In this document: positions 54,539-64,000 of the stretch, piece after piece
Layout of the letters: every line of letters begins with the position of its first letter
Numbering within the stretch: position 1 is the stretch's first letter
Source: Toxorhynchites rutilus septentrionalis
Taxonomy: Eukaryota > Arthropoda > Insecta > Diptera > Culicidae
Direction of reading: 5' to 3'
Length of the DNA: 64,000 bases
NCBI RefSeq assembly: GCF_029784135.1
Contig: NC_073746.1
Span: 164,615,296-164,679,295 of the forward strand
The notes under the pieces: generated by a model
What the model saw: only the letters and a program-made list of their open reading frames with translations
Databases searched by the model: none
Told to the model about the DNA's origin: nothing
Made by a program: the position numbers and the translations under genes

Positions 54539-55571
54539 GAGCTTGAGCTTGGGTAGACTGTACAATTCGTAGTTGCTCTCCGTGATTGACCTAAACCATC
54601 CAAATTGCACAAATAACACACAAAATGACGATTGGGACTATCAAATCATTCTCGTTGTGCAATTTTCGGTGATTCGAGCTTTAAATGGTCAATATCGACG
54701 CCGGCCACGTCCTTACAGTCACCAGGGGAAGGGAAGGATTGTTAGAATGATATTCGCCGCCCAAAGGCCAGAAGGCTATAGCGTGGTTCCCTAGCGTTTA
54801 TCAAGGAAGGGATATTTGTTGGTGGGAGAGGTAAGAATCACTCGGAGTAGCGGAATTCCGAAAATCTCATGTGTCACAACAAGCTTTAGGTAGCCAGTGG
54901 AAGAAAACCTATAGAATTGATTGGAACGACTGTTCTATGCTGTTATTTAGCACATGTTTATGTTATTTATTACATCATTTATTTTTGGGAAACCTGATAA
55001 GGTAACCGAAAGAATTTCTCTAAAATATCACGTCCCGAATAACCGTTAATCATCCAGCAAACTATTTATCGAGCTTCTATTGCGACGGCAAAGAGTTGTC
55101 CTTATGAAACCTGAGATAGTAATCGACAGAACTCAGCTCATCTAAAACAAAGCGGCAATATATTATGATCATCGAGCGTACTAAAATAATTTTATCTTCT
55201 AATTTTGAATGATCTCACCAAATTATTGTCCGAGTGTAGATTTTGTTCTTATTGATTAAAAACTCTTTCATATAAAATATACATCACTGCGGTTGTATTC
55301 AATGTATCACACTGTCAAAATACACATCCTGTAAACGCTAACCACATGTGATCATTGATCAAAGACCAAATTAGCGAAACACACATACACACAAGGTAAT
55401 TCCACGCGCGGAAACAAACGGAAAAGATACACAAAACAGAACACGAAACGCATCACTATCACATTCTTAATTTCATATTAATTGAGGGATTTAAACATGT
55501 ACAAAATCACGTTATAATTACAACAGGAATAAAATTATTCAACCGCTTTCTGGCAGCCACCGAGATTTTTC
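54539..55571 (-). mobile_element. Retroposed element with 20-bp target duplication
   Basis: Flanked by identical 20-bp repeats at 54519-54538 and 55572-55591 (ACTGTTTTCTAATTCTGCTC), enclosing 1033 bp. On the minus strand it ends GTCTACCCAAGCTCAAGCTC. The last ~315 bp (54855-54539) is about 80-85% alike, by eye, to 49725-50040. The 5' two-thirds is AT-rich and unlike the element at 48782-50040. No coding capacity recognised. Confidence 0.88.
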
Positions 55572-55591
55572 ACTGTTTTCTAATTCTGCTC

Positions 55592-56589
55592 TAATGTAGA
55601 AAGCTTAGTTTTACAGAGTTATACAGAAAGGGCAGAGTAACTTGTTAAAAATCTCTCCAATGACACTTGGCTACAAAAATTAAGCTCATATTTACAGGTT
55701 CAAATGCCTCCAATGGAACACAATATTGTTAATATAGTGCATCAACTCTTTGCGGTCGTAATAAATGGTGTCGTAATGGCATGAGTGTCGTACTGGTCGG
55801 AATCATTTTCCCTTGGAAAAGCAGTGATACTTGCAAGATCATGAAAAAATGAACTTTTTTTTTGTAAATTATACAGTGATAGACATTCGTTTAGCCGCAC
55901 TTGAAAAAAAACTTGAAACACTTACAAAACAACTAGGAATGTTTTTTTTATCGGGATATATATTTGCTGTAGTGGTGATATATTTAAGTAAATTTTAATG
56001 AAAGGACGTGCGTCACAATCACACACACACAAAGCGGCATCGGTGGATATAAACATTCAAACGTTGTTTTTTCCCGTGACATACGTTTAGCCACAGAGCA
56101 TAAAAATCGAGTTTTCGCATAATCACCAAGCCTGTATCTGTGTTTTTTTGAAAAAATACTTGGGAATGTTCAATTTACAAGATAAATATTAGATGTGCAA
56201 CGTAAGAAGTTGGTCAGATTAGTGATTTACGTAGAATTTAAATAAATGGCGAAATGTATCCTATTGACGGAAAGAGGGGCGGAAAATAATATAGATATTT
56301 AGTGAACAAAAGTTTTCTAATCGCTCGATCGTAACAAAAATTGGTCGATCTGAGAAAGTGGTACGGAATTTCTTTAAATAGGGCCAGAAATATGGGATAT
56401 AACGACCAACAAATGGGAACACCAAAGTTACTTTGCGTCTTAAAGGTTGAATAAGACACGAAGCAACCAGGAAAAGATGTCTTGCTCTTACATTAAGGCA
56501 GAATCGGTTGTTCCAGTAACGAAGAGGCATATTGCGAGCATCTTGAATGAGTCACCAAACATCATGTGGAAGAAACTTCAAATGAAGCC
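55592..56589. other. AT-rich stretch, nothing recognised
   Basis: Minus frames of 73-89 aa at 56238-56530 have no recognised domain. Confidence 0.3.
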
Positions 56590-58400
56590 GAAACTGACCG
56601 CCAGATTTTTTTTCACAATAATTAGTATCTTCAGATATTTTAGATTTTTCAGATTATTCAGATCAGATTATTTCTTTTGCGATTTTTTTATTTTTTTCTG
56701 ATTTTTCTATTTTTTTTTACTTTCCGATTTTGAAATCTTGTCATTTTACAAATTTCCGTTTCGGAGATTTTCGGATTTCATAAAAAATACTCGGATATAT
56801 TTTTTCTGATTATTATATTTTCAGATTGTCCTGTTTTTTTCAATTTCTCTGATTTTTCAGAATTGTTTCTTTGTTTTTGATCTTTCTGATTGTCCCGATA
56901 TTGTAAAATAATGATTTTCTGATTATTTTTTTTTGATTTTGTGATTTTTCTGTTCTTCTGATTATTTTAATTGTTGCAATTTTTAAATCTTTGCCAATGT
57001 CAACATTTCGTTCTAAATTTTCGAATTTTTTGCAATCTTCAAATTTTATATTTCTTCAGTTCTAACATGTCCGACATTTTGTTTTTTTGTTTTTGTTTTC
57101 ATGTTATTTTTTTAAAATAATTATTCCAAAAAGTTTTTTAAAGATTTTTCTGATTCTTCTGACTCTGGTTAATCCTAATTTTTATTTTCTAACAATTAAC
57201 ATTTTTTTGATTTTTTTTTCAAAACATTGAATTTTTTCTGTTATTATGATAATGATTAATCTTAATAATAATTGATATTCACGTTATTTTGTGCATTTCT
57301 ATTATTTTATTTTCTGATCTTCAGATTTCCTAGAATTCCGGTTTATAAATTTACTGTTTTTCAGATTTATTTTTTTTTTTCGGGATTTTTCAGTTTTCTG
57401 TCAATTTATTTTAACAATTCTTCGAATTGTTTAATTATATTTTTAAAATTATAATAAAAATTCCCGGTTCTTTGATTTTTTTCTGATTTCCGTATTATAA
57501 TTTTTTTAGGTTTTCCAGTTTTTGGATATCTTTTTTCAGTTTTCAGATTTTCCGTTTTGGATTTTAAAATTTCCTAATTGTTTTCTTTTTTTTTTAACGG
57601 AACCAGTGGAAGAAAAATTCGAAAAGTCAATTTATTTTATATGATTTTTCGGTAGATTGATTCTTTTTTATTTGATTCCTTGGTGATACAAGTAATAATT
57701 GAGGAATCAGTGGAAGAAATAATCGAAGAGTCCATTCATTTTAATTAATTTTTCGGTAGATTGATTCTTTTTGATTAATCCTGATTTATAGAAAGAAGAG
57801 TGTAAATTTTAAAATTTTTCAATTTCCAAATTACGAACCAAACATTTTGTTCGAGCTTCCGATTTTCTGGATTTTCTGATTGTTTGATTTGCTGATATCC
57901 TTAATTACTGATTTAAAATTTTCCTGAAGTTTTTTTTCTTCCATTTCTATTCCAGAGGTTCTTCGTTTTTTTTTGTTTCCCAGAACTGACTTAAAAACTT
58001 TTTCTATGATTATTCATTTGTAGCAAGATTTTGTGATTCTGAATTTTTTTGATTTTCAGGGTATTTAGGTTTGGATTCAGTTTTTTCTGATATTTTTTTC
58101 GTTTTCAGAATTTCTGCTATTGCAACCGTTTTTTGTATTTTCTAATTTTCTTATTTAAGATCAAGTAATTGGACAATAATTTGTCCAGATTTTCGGATAA
58201 TTAGATTTACTAATTCATTGGTTCTAGACTTGATTCGGATTTTTATGATTCTGAATTTATGATTTATTTGTTTTTCGATGATTTCTTGATGTATCAAGAT
58301 TCGTCGGGAATCTTTGTAATCCTTGTGACTTTTTAAGATTTAAAAAAAAATGATTTACTTCGATAATCTGAGATGTTTGAGATTTTCCCCGGTATATTTT
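56590..58400. repeat. Degenerate T-rich low-complexity tract II
   Basis: About 1.8 kb built from TTTTTCAGATTTT, TTTCTGATTTTT and related strings, richer in GA dinucleotides than tract I. GGAACCAGTGGAAGAAA and CGGTAGATTGATTCTTTTT each recur about 110 bp apart (57600-57770). Confidence 0.7.
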
Positions 58401-58425
58401 AAGAAAACAATCGTTTTTGGGTAAA

Positions 58426-58560
58426 GCTGCATTTATTCCTCAACTTAGTTTCCTTCGAGGGCAATACACTTGGAATAGCGAGTTTCCATCATTTCGATTC
58501 CCTTTCTGTAATACAAAACGTCTGTCCTCGAAATATGCCTTGGTGCCCTTCGGCAGACTC
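58426..58560 (-). pseudogene. Mariner transposase C-terminus relic (irritans-like)
   Basis: On the minus strand the segment reads VLYYRKGIEMMETRYSKCIA followed by LEGN, a stop and VEE. This matches the end of irritans-type mariner transposases, in which the stop position is normally Tyr. No catalytic region remains upstream. Confidence 0.75.
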
Positions 58561-58587
58561 AGGAGTGTGCTGCCGTAATCTCGCAAA

Positions 58588-58765
58588 GTGACGCAAGCGC
58601 CAACATTGACATTTTACGTTTTTTGTTATAGATCGATAAAGAATACCAAATCCTTCCAAACAACTGTGAAAATTTACAGAAATGTGAAAAAATGACTCCG
58701 TGAAAGCTTGAAAACGGAGTGGCGCAAGCGCCATTTCCACTGTGATGGGGCGCAAGCGCCATTTT
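58588..58765. repeat. Three copies of a GGCGCAAGCGCC hairpin motif
   Basis: GACGCAAGCGCCA (58591), TGGCGCAAGCGCCATTT (58721) and GGGCGCAAGCGCCATTTT (58749) occur within 180 bp. Each is a 5-6 bp inverted repeat around AA. The surrounding AT-rich sequence has no gene. Confidence 0.8.
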
Positions 58766-60179
58766 CTCTATGTTGTGACGTAATTTGATAGTGATGCGAT
58801 GTGATTTTTTTATCTGTTTTGATAGAGTACGATGAACGAGCAGGGACAGCAATATTCACATAACAACTTCTTCCGTAATGAACGTTTAGCATAATAAAAG
58901 TCACATGCCTTCTTTCTTGTGAAAAAACACTTTTCCGAGAAGCTTGTCATGCCAAGTATTTTCAAAAACAGTCCATCCCCATGTAATGATACTTTTATAA
59001 TAGCAATTTTGTTTCAGAATTAGAAATCATGTACTAAGAAGCTCACAACACCATGTACTTTAAATTCATAAAATCAAACTCATCTTAAAGTACAGTTATC
59101 CTAGATTGAAGTGTAATACATCTCACATATAGCTCATGAAGATTAGAACTAAATAGTTCAAACTCATCAATTTAATTGTTGATTACGAGTATTCCCTAAT
59201 ATGTAGTGTCTTTTTTCTTCAGGCATCAAGGGACAATGCTTCTTGACGATGCTTACTTTCCTCGCCTGTTCAATTTCTGTTTCGGATAAATTGAAGCTGA
59301 GTGTTGATTGAAGGATAAATGTCGGATTTGGTGAACAGCTGCACTCTTCTAAATGCTCCAAACGAAACGAAACACATCTTGTAACAAAACTCAAAACATC
59401 CTCGCGTAAACTGAATCTGTTTTACTTCGGATAATTTCGGACGGCATTATGTTATTTAACACGGTTGGTTTCAATTGCATTTTAAATTCGAAAAAATCGG
59501 TTTCACTTTACGATCGTTCAAAAAGAGTCGATGCACTTGTTTTATGATTTCTGGATTCGTAGCTGGATTTTTGGCCTTCCAGAGCGAAGTGCATCTGCTG
59601 TGCTTGTATGACCCATTTTCATTTTTAGTGGCACCATTTGTTGAAAAATCCCGGGACTTTCAGCCCATGTAGTATATTGGCAGATAGTACGTGATACCGG
59701 CTGCTAAGTGAGACACGACAACGCTCGACCACATGTTGCCAAGTCGGCGAAATCTACTAGGAAATGCTTCTACTCACTTTACGCGCTTAGTGCAGCGCTT
59801 TTATTGTCATGAAGATGAGTCTATTCTTGGACAATTTCAAAAGAAGTATTGTTGTTACCAACGACTCAATCATGAATTTTTACGGGACACTTGACACAAG
59901 TGCGCGTTAAACCGGCCAGAGTTTGGGGAAACTTTTCATTTCTGATTGATTCCAAGTATCAAGTCATTCGAAAAAATAGCGAAAAAGAGCCACACCGCCA
60001 ATGCTGCATTATGTACCAGATCTGAGCTTCCGAAAGTGACTTCTACTCTAAATATATCGCCAGTAATCGATCCACTTGTGTGTCCTGTGCGTGTCGGTGT
60101 TTACGCTGGTCGATTTTTCGATAGCATCTCTAAACATCTCCGCCTAGATTCTTCTAAGCAAAAATACAAACGCTAAGCA
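58766..60179. other. Unannotated stretch, no gene recognised
   Basis: Short frames only; no domain, tandem array or element ends supported. Confidence 0.3.
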
Positions 60180-61570
60180 GCAGCCGGAGCGGCAGCAAAA
60201 CATGAAATACTTTCACGTTTTCAAGGATGCTGTGTCAGCGTCAGCGCCCTCTGCCAACCTGCACCCCACCGCAGCACCGGGTCGCGCCCGTCAGCCGGCC
60301 GAAAATTAAGATAACAACACCGTCTTGCATCTAACCGGGGCGGACGAAGATCTATTCTTAGACATCGTACAGCCTGTCCAATACATCTCTCGCGCGCGCC
60401 TTTCGGTACCGCCACGTTTGTGTTTGTATCAAAGTCGAATCAACCAAAGAAACTTTATCTCATCACTTTCATTTTCATCGGAGAATCTGCTTCCCAGCAG
60501 CCAACCAACCCACCACCTAACGAAACCACTTTCTCCGCCCTCGCCCGGTCCCTGTTTGTGTTGCTCAGTATCCGCCGCGCAATTTATATGCCATTTAGGA
60601 CATGCAGACACGAGATACCGAGCGCTGAGACGTGATGAGGGTAAGTTTGAGGTCAGACGCAACCGATGTTCAAGGTTCTTCAAGTCCCGGCTATAGCTTA
60701 CGGTGCGGTGTGTCTGATGCTACCCCTGCGCTGCGCTCTCCCGAGATGGCTAGCTGCTATTGAAAGATCCGAAGCACACACACACACACACACGCACATA
60801 CACCCATTTCGGTTCCAAGCACCAGTAGTGGGACAATGAGAAAAGGCGTACGTTTCTCCGAGGCGGTCCAATAATCCATATTTCGGACGCAATCATGACT
60901 CTGGAGATTAATTCCTGGGCTCTGGTACTCTCCCTCTGTGGAACTTTATATCAGAAAATGTTTTCCCTGATAATACACCAACAAGACAAAAAATGATGAT
61001 AATTTTCCATTGAGACGCGAAGGATCTTCCTTTTTCTCGCAACCGTCGGAGAGGGAGAAAGCGGTGCTGTGGAAGCGGAAGTGTGGTGGTGGTGCCCGGG
61101 TGGAATGACTAATGACCAAATTCGCCCAGTTTCCATTTCGAGCTACCCACTCTTAACCGGCTCTCAATCAACACCACCAGCCAGAGTCGATGGGTTGGGA
61201 GCAAGAGAAGTTGGCGATATAGATTAGGGCTCACCGTCCGTCGTGAGGGTTGCTCCCCAAGTGGGCGGATGTTGCCAATTGGAACCGCCGACCGTAAGAC
61301 CCCTGTGGGAGTTTTCGTGTGGGCCAAACGGGTTGCCCGTCGTACCGCAGCGGATCTGATATGCCATCTTGTTTCGTTTCGATTCCTTCTTGACTGTGGG
61401 GTACCCTTTTATGCGAAGGCTCTCTCTCTCTCTGGGTAGGTTTGTGTGGAAAGTGTGCGTAGGCGCAAAAAAGGCCGGATTTCGTCGATATTTATCGATG
61501 AGAGTACAATATCTGGAGATCGGAGTGAACTGTTCTTATACACGAGTTTCACCGTAGGCCATCGGCCTTG
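60180..61570. promoter_or_regulatory. GC-rich island with donor-like site and CA repeat
   Basis: GC-rich in comparison with the flanks. A plus-strand donor-like string (GATGAGG then GTAAGT) is at 60641. A CA repeat lies at about 60773-60796 and a CT run near 61423. The 123-aa plus frame at 60325-60696 and minus frames are not recognisable. It could hold a noncoding exon, promoter or enhancers. Confidence 0.3.
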
Positions 61571-62460
61571 AATTGGAACGGCGTTTGAACAAGTTTCAAA
61601 AATATTCGCATCTGTTTACGAGTTTATGTACATTTCTTTTTTGCGCTACATGTGTTGACCTTATTTTAGTTTTGGCGGAAAAGTATGCCGCGACTAAGCC
61701 ATGTGCGAATTTTTTTAGCGCTTTTCCTTGTTCAAAAACTGAGCTACATTTAGCACACCTACACCCGAAATAAACAAGCAAACAATTCACTTTCGGTGTA
61801 GTGTCGGACATTTCTGTTGGATTATGGAGGATGTAAATTCAAATGTTTAAAAATTGATATAAACCTCAAACACAGTATTTAAGTGGTTGAGTATTTAAAG
61901 CAACATATTCTGGACTCTTGATTAGAAGGCTGGGTTACAAAATGGTTTTTGGTTTGTAACTGAATCGATCAGAATTTTCAAAATACTATTTGCGCGAGTA
62001 TTTAATATTTTTGTTAGTATAACTTGGCTTCTCCTTTCTTGAAGTTTTTGAATATTGTAAATGAATATTTGGAGCTCTAAGTATATCTTGACTGCTTTCG
62101 TAACATGTGTTCGGGCGTTGACTTTTTGCAAAATCACTTTATAATGTTTATCGTTGTATTGCATCCGTTTGTCTCCCAATTCTCAACGTCTGGAGTTCAA
62201 ACGAATCAATTGCATTCGTTTGGTTTGTGGTAATGTTTTGGCAGTCAAGTCGTAATCGTAAAAATCTGCAATCCATAACTATAGATTCTTGGTTTTGAGA
62301 AGTCCTGATAAAATTGTATAAATAGAAATTAATCTGTAGTTGTTGTAAACCGGGCATGCGCTGCCCCGAATGTTCCCAATTTTACAGTCCAAAAAAAAAA
62401 TAAACACTGTCGAAAATGACTCCATGGCTGATTATTCCCAATAGTCCGTATAATAATGCT
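61571..62460. other. AT-rich stretch, nothing recognised
   Basis: No gene or element supported. Confidence 0.3.
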
Positions 62461-62770
62461 ATGCAGCACCATTCGCAGAACGACAACAGATTATCCGATC
62501 CCAATCGGTTTTGGCTTTTTTAATGGCTAGAGACAAATGAACTGAGGAAGTTTTAAGCCTCTATGATTCAACACATCATCATGATCATCACCAATAAGTC
62601 CGAACATATGAGCCTTCTTCCGGCAAAAAATATACACATCATTTTAGAATGCGTCGAAATTTTTAAATTAACTCTCTAGTAGAAAGTTGTTGTTGTCCTG
62701 AAAAGAACCGATGGATTTGCGCGGTTTTGTAGAAGTAGCTGGAAATTGATAAATGAAACGTCGAGAACAG
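62461..62770 (+). repeat. Dispersed family X, diverged copy
   Basis: Shares ATTCGCAGAACGACAACAGA, a TTAATGGCTAGAGACAAATGA arm-type string, ATCACCAATAAGTCCGAAC and CCTGAAAAGAACCGATGGAT with other copies, in the same order and orientation. Confidence 0.65.
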
Positions 62771-62889
62771 AACAGAAGGCTGCTCGAAAAAAATGATTAG
62801 TCCAAAAAAATAGCTGTAACATGAAAAAGGATCTACCGAGAAGAACATTTATTCTGAAATAAGCATCGATAAATGTTAGGCACCTTTTT

Positions 62890-63900
62890 TATTTCACCAT
62901 TAGGGTGCATATTTTCCAAACCCTCCATTTCCGTTGTCCATTTCCTTTTCTTCTTTTGATTTCGGTTCTCTCTTCCTCTTTGTTTTTCGGTTCCGGTTAT
63001 TTCTCCTTTTTTATTAACCTTTTCGATTCGGAATTCAATTTCGACTTTCTATTACCTAATACGCTTTTCATCTTACGCTTCGATTTCACATTTCCATTTC
63101 GTCACCGACTCCCTCTTTCATTTTCTATTTTCACTTATCAATCCCGTTAACATTCCTAATTCACGTTTTCAATTCACAATTTCTTTATTCTTTATTTGTA
63201 CCTTTTATTTCTATGTTCAATTGTCAGTATCCATTTCAATTATAATTATTTTTTTTCACTTCATTTTTTCACGTTTCATTTTCAATCTATATTCATTCTC
63301 ATTTCTACTTTCCTTTCACATTTGACGTTTATTTTACTCTTAATTTGTACAGTGTACCACTTTCCATTGCGATTCTCTTATCCGCTCTACATCTCCAATT
63401 TTAATTTTCACTTGCTATTTTCACTTTCCATTTCAATTTCGGTTCCCATTTCGATTCTCTTTCCCACCTTTAGCTTCAATTTCTATACCTATTCCTTATT
63501 CCCATTTAGATTCGTGTTTCGATTTCAATTTCATATTCCCTTATCTACTTTCCTTCTTCGAAATTTTCATTTACTATTATTTCCAAGTTCCATTTCGATT
63601 CTGATTACTTTTTCCACATTCTATTTCGTTCTATTTCTTCCACTTTCCGTTTGCACCTCCCATTTCCACGGATTATTTTCATTTCACATTTTCTTTACTT
63701 TTTATTTGTATCTTCCATGTCCATTTCTCATTTTCGCTATCCATTTTTTCATTCAATGTCGATTCCGATTGCGATTTCCTTGTCCTTTCTCTACATTCTA
63801 CTTCCACATTTTTATTTCCAATGTCTATAATCACTTCCCATTTCTCTATTTTTATGATTCTCACTATCTATTCCAATTTCTATTCTCTTCTCCACTTTCC
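62890..63900. repeat. Degenerate pyrimidine-rich tract (CATTTC-type)
   Basis: About 1 kb of plus strand dominated by variants of CATTTC, TTTCCATTTC and TTTCGATTCTC; a worn hexamer-like repeat. It is strongly asymmetric (T and C on the plus strand). It begins right after TTAGGGTGCATATTTTCC at 62901, similar to the start of the TAGGGTGCC family. Confidence 0.75.
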
Positions 63901-63934
63901 ATTAAAAAAATTTCATCATCGATTTTCAAAAACC

Positions 63935-64000
63935 GACCATGTACATTTTGTTTATTGGTCCAAAAAAATTATCTGTGCAAGGTTTCAGCTCAATCGAACA
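63935..64000 (+). repeat. Start of a dispersed repeat cut by the window end
   Basis: TCTGTGCAAGGTTTCAGCTCAATCG resembles the TGTGCAAAATATCGGCTCAATCG of the hAT-type MITE interior (32330) and the related string near 32896. Confidence 0.45.

Noticed and set aside
60325..60696. 123-aa plus frame ending beyond a good donor
   Set aside because: The donor-like site at 60641 lies within it, no domain is visible, and minus frames overlap; kept only as part of the GC-rich island.

Overview
This looks like intergenic or intronic DNA from an insect, most likely a culicine (Aedes-type) mosquito. The grounds are a bHLH exon with conserved splice sites, tRNA-headed SINEs, many cecropia/irritans-type mariner relics, numerous small terminal-inverted-repeat (TIR) elements, and long tandem arrays in an AT-rich background. 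The species assignment is inference; no species-specific marker was tested.

Only one host coding segment is recognised with confidence: a minus-strand exon at 15602-15836. It encodes the basic region, helix 1 and loop of transcription factor AP-4 (TFAP4; Drosophila cropped). It has a polypyrimidine/CAG acceptor and a GTGAGT donor at the AP-4 GEKLSK position. The exon carrying helix 2 and the leucine zippers was not found in the 15.6 kb downstream (lower coordinates), and no upstream coding exon was recognised. Much of the window may therefore be AP-4 intron and flank. A weaker second candidate is a plus-strand exon or pseudogene at 52520-52742, behind a GC-rich, promoter-like island (51330-52340).

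The rest is mostly mobile and repetitive DNA. 1-13 kb: GC-richer islands alternate with T-rich degenerate tracts, a TA-flanked miniature element (MITE, 3773-4128), a foldback (4481-4770), ~133-bp tandem repeats (8930-9430) and a perfect hairpin (8117-8153). 13-24 kb: a degenerate dispersed family (here 'family X'), an (AT)n tract, the AP-4 exon, a decayed mariner, a full-length mariner (18896-21001) split by an 849-bp MITE, and another mariner relic (23.5-23.8 kb). 25-27 kb: a dimeric ~118-bp satellite carrying a pogo-like 438-bp MITE. 30-33 kb: three MITEs, one with 50-bp TIRs and one with an 8-bp target duplication. 34.9-35.7 kb: two inverted tRNA SINEs. 37.8-39.1 kb: a TA-flanked element carrying a tRNA-like module, then a second copy of the 3773 MITE. 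41.5-44 kb: a ~143-bp tandem array running into 1.6 kb of nearly perfect (GAGAAG)n. 46-51 kb: arrays of tiny hairpins, more 118-bp satellite split by a 1259-bp retroelement with a 23-bp target duplication, and a hAT transposase remnant. 53-55.6 kb: a LINE reverse transcriptase broken by a second tRNA-module element, next to a second retroelement with a 20-bp target duplication. 56.6-64 kb: T-rich and pyrimidine-rich degenerate tracts, a mariner C-terminal relic and a GC-rich island.

No intact transposase, reverse transcriptase or other operative system is visible. The best-resolved biology is the insertion history: at two sites, removing the inserted element and one target-site copy exactly restores the reading frame of the older host element.
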